DNA of 58,483 nt from the NCBI GenBank assembly GCA_902800965.1, contig CADCGK010000015.1, positions 1 through 58,483 on the forward strand, read 5' to 3'. Below, in pieces: positions 45,422-54,554 of the stretch. Both the position numbers and the translations under genes were made by a program. The DNA comes from an uncultured Bacteroidia bacterium. Its GTDB lineage: Bacteria; Bacteroidota; Bacteroidia; Bacteroidales; F082. The stretch's first letter is position 1. Every line of letters begins with the position of its first letter. The notes under the pieces were generated by a model. The model saw only the letters and a list, made by a program, of their open reading frames with translations. It was not told where the DNA came from and made no database searches.

Positions 45422-45451
45422 ATCACTCATCACATCAAAATACATGTTGTG

Positions 45452-46804
45452 ATGAAAGTTAGTATGTTTTTTAGCCTTGTGATGATGTTCTTTGGCGCCT
45501 TGACCTCGGTCAAGGCCCAGGACACCGTCACGATGAATCTGAAAGAATGCATGCGTTACGCAGTGGAGCATTCCACCCAAATGCGTGTACAGCAGGCGGA
45601 CAACCGTGATGCACAGATTGATCGCAGGGACGCCATCCTTTCCGCTTTTACGCCGCAGGTGAGTGGGAACACCTACGCCTATTATAACTTCGGGCGTAGC
45701 ATCGACCCGGAGACCAACACCTACAGCGTAATCACCTCGTTCCATAATGGCTATAGCCTCTCAGCTGGAATTTATCTATTCAATGGTTTTCAGGCGGTCA
45801 ATAATTTGAAGATCACAAAGACGGCTCGGCAAATGGGCTTGACCAAGGAGCAGCAGGTCGAGGACCAGATTTGCCTCGCTACCATGGAGGCCTATTGCAA
45901 TGTGCTGTATTATACTGAGCTGGAGAAAGCTTTGCATGGGCAGGTGGCTACCGCCGAAAAGGCCTTGCAACTGGCTTTAAGACAAGAGGAATTGGGCCAG
46001 AAATCCCATGCCGATGTGGTGCAGATGCAGGGCGACTTGGCCGAACGACAATATCAACTAACCACATGCCACAACAACCTCAACAATGCCGTCATTACCT
46101 TGAAAGACGTGATGTTTTGGCCTATAGAGGAACCACTGAAAATCGATGGGAGTATTGCCCAGCAGTCGCTTTGGGTCACTGCACCTGTGGATGCGCAAAC
46201 CATGGTGGTGCAAGCCCAACAGACGATGCCGTCAGTTCTTTTGGCGGAAGGCACGATGAACAACTCCCGTCTGGCTCTCAAAACCGCTAAATGGCAACTG
46301 CTTCCCTCGCTGGCACTCTATGGCGGCTGGTCGTCAAGCTACTTCACCTATCCTGGTCGAGACGGTTATGTGCCGACGCCCTATTTTGACCAGATTAAGA
46401 ACAATAGGGGAGAGTATGTGCAGCTATCTTTGAATATCCCGATATACGATAGGCTTTCTAGCCATTCCAACATTGCCAAACGGAAGAATGCCTACGACCG
46501 CGCCCAAGCCGACTATGATCAAGCATTGCGCGATGTAGAAGCCGAGGTGCTTCGTGCCGTGGCCGACCGTGACGGCGCTGCGGATGCCCTGCGCCAAGCC
46601 GACACCCGAGCAGAATTGCAGCAGGAGGCCTATGCGCTAAACACCAAGCGCTTTGAGCAGGGCTTGATTTCGTCCATCGAGTACCAAACGGCATCGAACA
46701 CCTATCTCAACGCCCTCGCGGAACAATTGAATGCCAGACTTCAGTACTTTATTAAGCGCAGCGTTGTAAATTATTATGGAGGAGTGCCGTATATAGAGCA
46801 GTAA
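45452..46804 (+). CDS. TolC-family outer-membrane efflux protein
   Basis: The 450-residue protein has a signal peptide (ends SVKAQD) and the two repeated OEP helical-hairpin regions of TolC-type channels (LKECMRYAVEHSTQMRVQQA, and later ALRDVEAEVLRAVADRDGAA). The mid-barrel aromatic strand AYYNFGRSIDPETNTY is typical of Bacteroidetes members. It forms the trimeric outer-membrane exit duct. It starts the operon with the permease, adaptor and ATPase downstream. An in-frame GTG at 45449 precedes the ATG and is less likely. Confidence 0.92.
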   Translation: MKVSMFFSLVMMFFGALTSVKAQDTVTMNLKECMRYAVEHSTQMRVQQADNRDAQIDRRDAILSAFTPQVSGNTYAYYNFGRSIDPETNTYSVITSFHNGYSLSAGIYLFNGFQAVNNLKITKTARQMGLTKEQQVEDQICLATMEAYCNVLYYTELEKALHGQVATAEKALQLALRQEELGQKSHADVVQMQGDLAERQYQLTTCHNNLNNAVITLKDVMFWPIEEPLKIDGSIAQQSLWVTAPVDAQTMVVQAQQTMPSVLLAEGTMNNSRLALKTAKWQLLPSLALYGGWSSSYFTYPGRDGYVPTPYFDQIKNNRGEYVQLSLNIPIYDRLSSHSNIAKRKNAYDRAQADYDQALRDVEAEVLRAVADRDGAADALRQADTRAELQQEAYALNTKRFEQGLISSIEYQTASNTYLNALAEQLNARLQYFIKRSVVNYYGGVPYIEQ

Positions 46805-46822
46805 CCAAACACCATTTTCACA

Positions 46823-49183
46823 ATGAATCATTTCTCTGACAAATTAATCAAAATCCTATCGTTAGGCATAGGTCTCGCCATTGGCATCGTGCTGATTGCC
46901 AAGGTGTGCTTCGAATTGTCGTACGACAGTTTCTACAAGGATGTGGACCGGATCTATTGCATCACGGAGAACATCATCTTCCAGGAAGGCGGCGACCCCG
47001 ATGACTTCTGGGGCACTTCGGGTGCTGTGGCGCCGGGCTTCAAGGCAGAGGTACCAGGTGTGGAGGCCGCCACGCGTTATTCCAACCTGATTTCCGGAGC
47101 ACAAATCTATGATGAAAAAGACAACCTTCTCTCGGGTGAGTGCCTTGTTGTGGACAGCAGTTTCTTCGACTTCTTCGGTCGGGAATTTCTTGCGGGCGAC
47201 CCTATGCAGGCCTTGCAACAATACAATGGCGACATTGCCGTCAGCCGTAGTTTCGCGGAGAAGTTGGGCGGCGTGAACGAGGCCATAGGCAAGCAAATCT
47301 ATACCGAAGTGTGGGGGCCGAATGTAAAACTGACTGTGGTTGGCGTGTTTGAGGATTTCCCGAAAAACGGTAGCATCCAATGTGACATCGTGACGACCAT
47401 CGCCGCTTTGGGAGAGTGGAGCAACAACAATTGGCTTGGCAACGACCGCTATCGCGGCTATGTCAAGTTGGCACCAAATGTCGATCCCAATGACTTGAAG
47501 GACGCTATCCGCAAGATGCAGGAGGCGCATCAGCCCTTGGAGGAGTTGGAGCGCGACGGCTCAAAGATTTGGTACACGCTCACGCCTTTTGCCACTTTCC
47601 ACCGTCACAATCAATCGGTCAAAAACGCCATGATGATTCTCTCGGTGGTGGCTATTCTGTTGCTCTTGGTTTCGGTGCTCAACTACCTGCTGATGGCCGT
47701 CTCCGATGTGGTGCGTCGCTCGAAGGAAATGGGGGTCAGGAAATGCTATGGGGCGGGCTCGGGAAGCATCTACTGGATGCTCATCAAGGAAACGGCCTTG
47801 AACCTGATAGCGGCGTTGGCCGTGGCCGCCTTGCTGATATGGGCTTTCAACGGGGTCATTGAGTCGCTGTTGGGCTTGCCCGTCCAGCAACTTATGGTGC
47901 CGCAGACAATATGGACACTTGTTGCCATCATTGTCTTCATTTTCCTCGTCTCGGCAATCATCCCCGCGATGATGTTCGTCAGGATTCCCGTGTCGACGGC
48001 TTTCAGCGGCTACAAGGAAAGCAAACGCCGTTGGAAACTCTCGCTGCTGATGGTGCAAATCGGCATCAATGCCATCCTGTTGCCTATGGTCATCGTGGCC
48101 GACAGGCAATACAACACCGCACTGAACGCCGATATGGGCTACGAATACAAGCAGTTGCTGTATTCACACTTGAAAGGCGCTGACAAGGCCAGTCTGGCGC
48201 TGATTGTCGAGAAACTAAGGCAGATTCCCGATGTGGAGGCGGCTGAACTGACCTATTGCATCCCGTTGAACACCTCATCGGGAAACAACATCATGCTGCC
48301 CGACAATCCATCTAAGTATTTGATGGCCGTGTGCGACCAATACGGTGCCACGGAGGGCTTCTTCGACATCATGGGCTTCCGTTTGACGGAGGGCAGGGCA
48401 CCCTCGAAGCCAAAGGATGTGGCCGTGAGCCGCAGCTTCGTGGAGGAGATGAACCTTTATGCCGACTGGAGTGACGGCGCGGTGGGCAAGGATATCCTGA
48501 TTTCGGAACACAGCGACGACGATGACGATGTCTATACCATTTGCGGTGTGTATGAAGATTATATCCTTGGCTCTATGATGGGCGGGGACCACAGGGCAAG
48601 CATCCGCTTTTGCTGGGACGTGAATAATGACGACCCTTATCAAGTCTTTAAGACTCTGGTGGTGAAGGTGCGGGATGTCAACCCCGAGGCCATCGCCAAG
48701 GTGAAGTCGGTCATCGAGGAGTTTTTGCCTGACCGGAAGAATGTCGAGGTGCAGTCGTACACCGAGGCGGTTAAGCAAGAGTACGGGTATTTGTCCCAGA
48801 TGCGACGAACATTCACCATTGGCGCGCTGTTCGCCTTGGCCATCGCCTTGATGGGTCTGATTGGCTTTGTGCGCGACGAGTCGAACCGCCGCAGCAAGGA
48901 AGTCGCCATCCGCAAAGTGAACGGTGCCGTGTCGGGCGAGATCATCAGAATGTTCCTGATGGATGTGCTGAAACTGGCTTTGATTGCGGCCATGCTTGGC
49001 GTGGCGATTGCCTATTTCCTCGCCGACAAATGGCTGGAGTTGTTCGCCATGCGTATCGGCCTCTCGCCGCTTTATTTCGTCATCGGAGCGGTGGCGGTCT
49101 TGCTTATCGTGACTGCCGTGGTCGTGTTGAGCAGCAACCGCGTTGCCCGAATGAATCCTGTTAAGTCTTTGAAGAACAATTAA
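46823..49183 (+). CDS. MacB/FtsX-type ABC transporter permease
   Basis: The 786-residue protein has one N-terminal helix (about 12-30), a MacB periplasmic core domain and a cluster of three helices (about 267-380). A fourth helix (about 404-424) starts a second periplasmic core domain, and three FtsX helices end the protein (about 665-775). It carries RRSKEMGVRKCYGAG and, in the second half, RRSKEVAIRKVNGA, the cytoplasmic motifs of this family. It lacks an ATPase domain; the ATPase at 50629 should supply it. MacB-type permeases work by mechanotransmission, pushing periplasmic substrate through TolC. The gene starts 18 nt after the TolC gene. Confidence 0.9.
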   Translation: MNHFSDKLIKILSLGIGLAIGIVLIAKVCFELSYDSFYKDVDRIYCITENIIFQEGGDPDDFWGTSGAVAPGFKAEVPGVEAATRYSNLISGAQIYDEKDNLLSGECLVVDSSFFDFFGREFLAGDPMQALQQYNGDIAVSRSFAEKLGGVNEAIGKQIYTEVWGPNVKLTVVGVFEDFPKNGSIQCDIVTTIAALGEWSNNNWLGNDRYRGYVKLAPNVDPNDLKDAIRKMQEAHQPLEELERDGSKIWYTLTPFATFHRHNQSVKNAMMILSVVAILLLLVSVLNYLLMAVSDVVRRSKEMGVRKCYGAGSGSIYWMLIKETALNLIAALAVAALLIWAFNGVIESLLGLPVQQLMVPQTIWTLVAIIVFIFLVSAIIPAMMFVRIPVSTAFSGYKESKRRWKLSLLMVQIGINAILLPMVIVADRQYNTALNADMGYEYKQLLYSHLKGADKASLALIVEKLRQIPDVEAAELTYCIPLNTSSGNNIMLPDNPSKYLMAVCDQYGATEGFFDIMGFRLTEGRAPSKPKDVAVSRSFVEEMNLYADWSDGAVGKDILISEHSDDDDDVYTICGVYEDYILGSMMGGDHRASIRFCWDVNNDDPYQVFKTLVVKVRDVNPEAIAKVKSVIEEFLPDRKNVEVQSYTEAVKQEYGYLSQMRRTFTIGALFALAIALMGLIGFVRDESNRRSKEVAIRKVNGAVSGEIIRMFLMDVLKLALIAAMLGVAIAYFLADKWLELFAMRIGLSPLYFVIGAVAVLLIVTAVVVLSSNRVARMNPVKSLKNN

Positions 49184-49197
49184 ATACTAGTCATATT

Positions 49198-50466
49198 ATG
49201 GAACACTCAATGGATCGTAAAATCGAACAGAAAAAAGGCATTCGCCGCGCATTCACCAAGAAGGCGCTACCGTTCTGGGGCGGGGCGTTGCTCCTCGTCT
49301 TCATCCTCTGGCTCATCTTCAGGGACGACTCGAAGAAACTCCGCATCGACGCGGACAACATCACCGTGAGCACCGTCACCTCGGGCGAGTTCAACGACTA
49401 CATCCGCATCAGCGGACAGGTTGCGCCGATGACGACCATCCAAATCAGCCCTTTGGAAGGCGGTGTGGTACAGCAGATCGTCACCGAGGAAGGTAGCCGC
49501 GTCAAGGCCGGCGATGTCATTCTTATTTTGAGCAATGAGAACCTCGACATGCAAATCCTCACCTCTGAGGCCGACCTCGCCGAGAAGGAGAACATCCTGC
49601 GCAACACCATGATTCAAATGGAACAACAGAAGTTGAGCGTGGAGCAGGAGAAACTGCAACTGCAGATGGAGGTGCAGCGCAACCGCCGCACCTACGAGGC
49701 GCAGAAGTCGCTCTACGACGACGGCCTCATCGCCCGCGAGGACTACCTGAAGGCCGAGGAGGACTTCACGCTCTCCAACAGCCGCCTGAAGTTGGTGGAG
49801 AACCGCGCCAAGCAGGACAGCCTCCACCGCTCGGTGGAAATCGACCGTATGCGCGAGAGCCTCGAGAACATGCGAGTCAACATGATGATGATCCGCAAGC
49901 GCAAGGAAAACCTGACCATCAAGGCACCTATTGATGGTGAGTTGGGCCTCTTGGATGTGGTGTTGGGTCAGTCGGTAGGCGCAGGCTCGAAGATCGGGCA
50001 AATCAACAACCTCGACAGCTACAAGATTGAAGCCCAGATCGATGAGCATTACATCGACCGCATCACTCCAGGTTTGGAGGCTACCTTCGAGCGACAGAGC
50101 GAGCGGTATCAGGCGCAGATCCGCAAGGTGTATCCCGAGGTGCGCGACGGCAAGTTCAAGGCCGACTTCAAGTTTATGGAGCAGCAGCCCGAGAACATTC
50201 GCAGCGGTCAGACTTATTACCTCAACCTGCAACTCGGCCAGCCCGTTGAGGCGGTGCTCATCCCGCGTGGCGCCTTCTACCAGAAGACCGGCGGCAAGTG
50301 GATCTATGTGCTCTCGCCCGACGGCAGCAAGGCTACGCGCCGCGACATCCGCATCGGGCGACAAAACCCGCAGTATTACGAGGTCGTCGAAGGCCTGGAA
50401 GCTGGCGAGAAGGTGATTACTTCTTCGTATGACAACTTTGGGGAATCGGAGGTGCTGGTGTTTTGA
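49198..50466 (+). CDS. HlyD/MacA-family periplasmic adaptor protein
   Basis: The 422-residue protein has an N-terminal membrane anchor (about 25-42, LPFWGGALLLVFILWLIF), a split lipoyl domain (ISPLEGGVVQQIVTEEGS, and later ITIKAPIDGELGLLDVVLGQ-like residues around 240), a long helical hairpin (about 125-235) and beta-barrel and membrane-proximal domains. It bridges the inner-membrane permease and the TolC channel. It starts 14 nt after the permease stop. G+C content is higher than in the T9SS genes. Order and spacing support a single export machine. Confidence 0.92.
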   Translation: MEHSMDRKIEQKKGIRRAFTKKALPFWGGALLLVFILWLIFRDDSKKLRIDADNITVSTVTSGEFNDYIRISGQVAPMTTIQISPLEGGVVQQIVTEEGSRVKAGDVILILSNENLDMQILTSEADLAEKENILRNTMIQMEQQKLSVEQEKLQLQMEVQRNRRTYEAQKSLYDDGLIAREDYLKAEEDFTLSNSRLKLVENRAKQDSLHRSVEIDRMRESLENMRVNMMMIRKRKENLTIKAPIDGELGLLDVVLGQSVGAGSKIGQINNLDSYKIEAQIDEHYIDRITPGLEATFERQSERYQAQIRKVYPEVRDGKFKADFKFMEQQPENIRSGQTYYLNLQLGQPVEAVLIPRGAFYQKTGGKWIYVLSPDGSKATRRDIRIGRQNPQYYEVVEGLEAGEKVITSSYDNFGESEVLVF

Positions 50467-50580
50467 GAAGACAGAAGGCAGAAGACAGAAGTAAGAAGCG
50501 GCCTGTAAGGCCAAAAGCAAATAGCCCGGGGCAACGCCCTAGGGATAAAACGGGGCAACGCCCTGGGAAAATAGAAAAGG
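50466..50580. repeat. Repeat cluster inside the export operon
   Basis: The 162-bp gap before the ATPase gene holds a purine-rich repeat (AGAAGACAGAAGGCAGAAG type, 50466-50498), the palindrome GGCCT-GTA-AGGCC (50500-50512), and two copies of CGGGGCAACGCCCT (50527-50540 and 50551-50564). These are REP-like hairpins (GGGC-AAC-GCCC) found between genes in many Bacteroidales. Confidence 0.75.
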
Positions 50581-50628
50581 ATAAAACAAATCGAAAAATA
50601 ATGAGTTAATCAATTAAAACCTAAAACA

Positions 50629-51315
50629 ATGATCAAAGTAGAAAACCTGAAGAAAGTCTTCCGCAGCGAGGACATTGAAATCGAAACCATCGCATTGGAC
50701 GGCGTTTCGTTCGACATCAACGACGGCGAGTTTGTCGCCATCATGGGGCCTTCGGGCTGCGGCAAATCGACTTTGCTCAACATCCTCGGTCTCTTGGACA
50801 ACCCCACCGAAGGCAAGTATGAACTTCTCGGCCATCAGGTCGGCGACCTCAAAGAGAAGGACCGCACCCAGTTCCGCAAGGGCAACATCGGCTTCGTGTT
50901 CCAGAGCTTCAACCTCATCGACGAACTCAATGTGTTTGAGAACATCGAGCTGCCGCTACGCTATATGAACATCCCCGCTGCCGAGCGCAAGCAGCGCGTT
51001 GAAGACATCATGACGCGCATGGCCATCAAGCACCGCGCCTCGCACTTCCCGCAGCAGCTGTCGGGCGGTCAGCAGCAAAGGGTGGCCATCGCCCGCGCCG
51101 TCGTCGCCAACCCCAAGCTCATCCTCGCCGACGAGCCCACGGGTAACCTCGACTCGAAGAACGGCAAAGAGGTGATGGACCTGCTCACCGACCTCCATAA
51201 GGAAGGCACCACCATCGTCATGGTGACCCACTCGCAGCGCGACGCCGGCTACGCCGACCGCATCATCAACCTCTTCGACGGTAAGATTGTGGAAGAGGTG
51301 TTGTCGCAACTTTGA
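50629..51315 (+). CDS. LolD/MacB-type ABC transporter ATP-binding protein
   Basis: The 228-residue ATPase has Walker A GPSGCGKS (40-47), Q-loop FVFQSFNLIDEL, signature LSGGQQQR (144-151), Walker B LILADEPTGNLDS and the H-loop VTHSQRD. These are the features of the LolD/MacB/FtsE subfamily, which pairs with FtsX-type permeases. The obvious partner is the permease at 46823. It is separated from the adaptor gene by 162 bp of repeats, which could lower or uncouple its expression. It might also serve the permease at 57005, which likewise lacks an ATPase. Confidence 0.94.
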   Translation: MIKVENLKKVFRSEDIEIETIALDGVSFDINDGEFVAIMGPSGCGKSTLLNILGLLDNPTEGKYELLGHQVGDLKEKDRTQFRKGNIGFVFQSFNLIDELNVFENIELPLRYMNIPAAERKQRVEDIMTRMAIKHRASHFPQQLSGGQQQRVAIARAVVANPKLILADEPTGNLDSKNGKEVMDLLTDLHKEGTTIVMVTHSQRDAGYADRIINLFDGKIVEEVLSQL

Positions 51316-51330
51316 TTTTTGGATTTCCAC

Positions 51331-51366
51331 TTTTGTAGAGACGTGCCATGGCGCGTCTCTACAAAA
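51331..51366. terminator. 36-bp palindrome at the convergent ends of the ATPase and DUF4143 genes
   Basis: The element TTTTGTAGAGACG...CGTCTCTACAAAA is symmetric about CCATGG with one mismatched pair. The T run on each strand lets it act as a terminator in both directions. It contains the TAG stop (51361-51359) of the DUF4143 gene. It looks like a dispersed palindromic element that has been used as a terminator. Confidence 0.75.
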
Positions 51367-52708
51367 TTACCTCAGCCGGTGGTGTGGATGGAACGAAAAA
51401 CATAACGTAATAAATCGGAAGGTAAGCCACCTTCTCGTTTTGGACAATCTCACGTTCGTTTGACAACACAAAAGCCTGTTTGATGTTGTAATCGGGAGTG
51501 GCAACAAAAACATCCAACGAGGCATGTTCGTTATAGTCCTTTCCTGACTTCACTTCAACGGGAACCACCGAGAGTAAATCGTAATCGTTTACGAGGAACT
51601 CAATCTCACCTTTCTTTTTGTTGTCATAGTAGAATAGAGTAAAACCATGTGCGGCAAGTTCGCTACATACTACCGACTCATACACGGAACCCAAATTGAC
51701 GCTTCTTACGTCATTCATAATGGCAGAGATGCTGTATTGATAAAGAAGACGGGTCAACAGCCCCACATCGTTCAGATACAGTTTCAATAGATTCTTGCTT
51801 TCCGATTCCACAAGCGGGAACTTCGGATTGGAGATCGCCTTCACTTCATGGCAGATACCGCTTTTTACAAGATATTCGAATTCAGCCTGATACTGCCAAG
51901 CCCTTGCCTGCTTTTTGTTTTCAATTTGGTTGAAATGAACCCTTTTTTTCTTGTTCTCGAGATAAGACGGAACCAACTCATACACACGCTCGATGACCAG
52001 TTTCCTCTCCTTGTCATACTGGCTTGCATCACCCTTGTAAAGTTCATAGACCTCCTTTTGCGCCGTCCTCACCTCAACAATGTTATGCGTCTCGATGAAC
52101 TTGTTCACGGCATCGGGCAGTCCTCCAACCAACAAATATTTTTTGAACAGATCCATCATCCGCTTGTGGAGTGGCTCTTCCAAGGCAATTCGCTGTGAAA
52201 AGCACTTACGTGCATGGTCGATGAATTCTTCGCCCACGCCATTGGCCCACAGAAACTCCTCAAAGTCAAGTTGGAACATCCTCACAACCTTGATTTTCCC
52301 ACCAGGCTTTGATAGCGTTTCATTCAAGGCGATACCCAATTGTGAACCGCTAACAATATAGGTGAATCGGTCATCTTGTCGCAAAAACTTTAAAAGGGTC
52401 AACAAGTCGGGATAGGCCTGTATCTCATCCAAAAAAACCAGCGTATCCTCTTTTTTGCCCATGCGGTTGCCGGCAATGGTGCTGAGACGAAGGTAAAAGT
52501 CCTCCTTGTTGCGTGTGCCTTCAAACACGCTGTCACCTTTCTTGTCCTCATACAAGTCAATCTCGATATAGTTCTTGAAACGCTTTTGTCCTTCGTACCT
52601 GATGATAAATGACTTCCCAATCTGACGGGCCCCATCAAGAATCAGTATCTTTTCAGACCCATTATCAAGATAATCAGCGACTTCTGTTTGAATCTTCCTT
52701 CTTAACAT
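51359..52708 (-). CDS. AAA-type ATPase with DUF4143 domain
   Basis: The 449-residue protein has a P-loop (GARQIGKS, 26-33), Walker B TLVFLDEIQAYPDL, an arginine/sensor region IVSGSQLGIAL and a C-terminal DUF4143 domain. That domain holds a PD-(D/E)xK-like nuclease fold core (KKGEIEFLVND, VVPVEVKSGKDY). These ATPases are abundant in gut Bacteroidetes and often lie in variable regions; their role is unsettled (proposed DNA or defence-related functions). The last residues and stop are inside a palindromic repeat, so the natural C terminus may have been changed. It is encoded against the flow of the export operon. Confidence 0.87.
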   Translation of the reverse strand: MLRRKIQTEVADYLDNGSEKILILDGARQIGKSFIIRYEGQKRFKNYIEIDLYEDKKGDSVFEGTRNKEDFYLRLSTIAGNRMGKKEDTLVFLDEIQAYPDLLTLLKFLRQDDRFTYIVSGSQLGIALNETLSKPGGKIKVVRMFQLDFEEFLWANGVGEEFIDHARKCFSQRIALEEPLHKRMMDLFKKYLLVGGLPDAVNKFIETHNIVEVRTAQKEVYELYKGDASQYDKERKLVIERVYELVPSYLENKKKRVHFNQIENKKQARAWQYQAEFEYLVKSGICHEVKAISNPKFPLVESESKNLLKLYLNDVGLLTRLLYQYSISAIMNDVRSVNLGSVYESVVCSELAAHGFTLFYYDNKKKGEIEFLVNDYDLLSVVPVEVKSGKDYNEHASLDVFVATPDYNIKQAFVLSNEREIVQNEKVAYLPIYYVMFFVPSTPPAEVIL

Positions 52709-53008
52709 ACACTTTTCCTCCTAATTTCTATCCGCAAAAATACACTTTTCTGGTAAAATAACAAGTAAAAAAATACAATTTTCTTTTTTGAGAGCAGCTC
52801 TCCTGTTCCTCGTGGGAAAAGCATAGGGACAAAAACCATTTTGATAGGGACATGAAAACCTTTGGGGAAATGCTACTGCATTGATAACCATTTGTATAGA
52901 AACAGACGTTTCTGGGAAATACGGGACAAGAATTTGACGGCCTCCGAAAGCCCCTTGACAAGCGTTTTTTTAGTATACTTTTGCAACGAACAACTAAAAC
53001 AAACGCTT
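52709..53008. promoter_or_regulatory. 300-bp divergent intergenic region
   Basis: It holds the DUF4143 promoter (minus strand TATTTTTG at 52742-52735, with CTTG 19 nt upstream) and the LRR-gene promoter (TTGACA at 52955-52960, TACTTTTG at 52976-52983). The sequence between is AT-rich at the left, and I see no gene or RNA in it. An open frame from 52862 into the LRR gene precedes its promoter and is not used. Confidence 0.55.
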
Positions 53009-54538
53009 ATGAAAACGACAAAACAATTCTTGATGATTTGCTGCCTGATCGTGACGGCAGTGACAACTTTTGGCCAATCCAACCCTTGGAACGGCTATGA
53101 CTTCAGCGCTGAATGCGAAACGGGACAAACCCTCTATTACATCATCACAGACCCCATTAATAAGGAGGTGACCTTGACGCATCCTGCTCCTTATAGTAAT
53201 GTCACCTTGGATTTTTGGGAGGGTTATGAGGAACCCTCGGGCAACATTGTTTTTCCATCGGAAGTGGTTTACGAGGGGCAGACCTACACTGTTACCAGTA
53301 TTGATGATGGAGCATTTAGGGGATGCGGCGGAATGACTGGCTCTTTAGTGATTCCGAACATGGTGACTTACATTGGTAATTATGCTTTCGACGGTTGCTA
53401 TCAATTTACTGGCAATCTGTTGATTCCCAGTCAAGTGGTGATCATAGGAGACTGGGCTTTCAATGGCTGCAGGAACATCACTGGCGAGATCAACATTCCC
53501 AACTCTGTGGTTTCCATCGGTTCGTATGCCTTTTCCAGTTTTTGGGAAATCACCGCTTTCAGAATTCCCGAGTCGGTCACTTATTTGGGACCCGGTTTTA
53601 TTTGGGCCTGCTCGAAACTCGTGACCTTGGAGGTCGATGAGAACAATCCAGTCTATTATTCCGAGAGCAATGCTGTCATTGAGCGAGAGACAAAAAAACT
53701 ATTACAGGGCACAAAAACAACCGTCATCCCCGAAGACATTACCATCATTGGAGAGCGAGCGTTTTTGGCCGTTGAAAACCAAGGCCATCTCGTCATCCCT
53801 CAATCCGTTGTTTCTATCGAAGACGAGGCTTTCAAGTATGCCACGTTTACAGGTACTTTGACGCTTCCCGAGAATTTGCAGCATATCGGAAAATACGCTT
53901 TTTACACCACTTATTTCACTGGGAATCTGTATGTCCCCGACGGAGTTTCCACCATTGGCGACCATGCGTTTGCCCGTACACGATTCACCGAAGTTCACCT
54001 TCCCGAAGCCTTGAAAACCATCGAATGGGATCTTTTCTGGGATTGTGGCCGCTTGGAGCAACTTGAGATCGGTTCGCAGGTTGACACCATCCAATCGGGC
54101 GTTTTCCAGTTTTGTGATCGTCTGAATTGCCTGAAAGTCCATTGTGAGGTCCCGCCAACAGCTTGGTACAATGCTTTTTACGATGTGTCCAAAGACATTC
54201 CTGTTTATATTCCAGTGGGTACACTATCCGCCTACCAAAATGCGCCTTATTGGAATGAGTTCACCAATTTCATCGAGGACGATTTTACTTCTATCAATGA
54301 ACACGAAACGAGCGTCTGTCGAGTGTCTTGTTATCCCAACCCAGCAACAACAACGGTAACCATAGATGGCCTTGAAGTCGCTGAAGTACAGGTCTTCAAC
54401 CTCCTTGGACAGTTAGTGAAAACCGAACGCTATACGAACGAGATCAACGTGGAAGATATGGCTGGAGGCATTTATTTGCTGCGCATTATAGACACTAAAG
54501 GAGTTACAAGAACGGAACGTATGGCAGTGACAAAATAA
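53009..54538 (+). CDS. BspA-like leucine-rich repeat T9SS-sorted surface protein
   Basis: The 509-residue product has a signal peptide (MKTTKQFLMICCLIVTAVTT, cleaved after FGQ). At least eight BspA/LRR_5 units of about 23 residues follow (LVIPNMVTYIGNYAFDGCYQ; INIPNSVVSIGSYAFSS; LVIPQSVVSIEDEAFKYA). The C-terminal type A sorting domain is CYPNPATTTVTIDGLEVAEV, GGIYLLRIIDTKG, ERMAVTK. BspA repeats bind host matrix proteins or other bacteria in oral Bacteroidetes. The ATG at 53009 is chosen because it begins the signal peptide and follows the promoter; the longer frame starts before the promoter. Confidence 0.9.
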   Translation: MKTTKQFLMICCLIVTAVTTFGQSNPWNGYDFSAECETGQTLYYIITDPINKEVTLTHPAPYSNVTLDFWEGYEEPSGNIVFPSEVVYEGQTYTVTSIDDGAFRGCGGMTGSLVIPNMVTYIGNYAFDGCYQFTGNLLIPSQVVIIGDWAFNGCRNITGEINIPNSVVSIGSYAFSSFWEITAFRIPESVTYLGPGFIWACSKLVTLEVDENNPVYYSESNAVIERETKKLLQGTKTTVIPEDITIIGERAFLAVENQGHLVIPQSVVSIEDEAFKYATFTGTLTLPENLQHIGKYAFYTTYFTGNLYVPDGVSTIGDHAFARTRFTEVHLPEALKTIEWDLFWDCGRLEQLEIGSQVDTIQSGVFQFCDRLNCLKVHCEVPPTAWYNAFYDVSKDIPVYIPVGTLSAYQNAPYWNEFTNFIEDDFTSINEHETSVCRVSCYPNPATTTVTIDGLEVAEVQVFNLLGQLVKTERYTNEINVEDMAGGIYLLRIIDTKGVTRTERMAVTK

Positions 54539-54554
54539 TCAAAATCAAACGCTT

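Noticed and set aside
51359..52708. The DUF4143 ATPase as half of a toxin-antitoxin or defence pair
   Set aside because: No partner gene lies next to it; the neighbours are an efflux ATPase and an LRR surface protein in other transcription units.
52862..53008. A 49-residue extension of the LRR protein N terminus
   Set aside because: It precedes the promoter box at 52976-52983, and the signal peptide begins at 53009.
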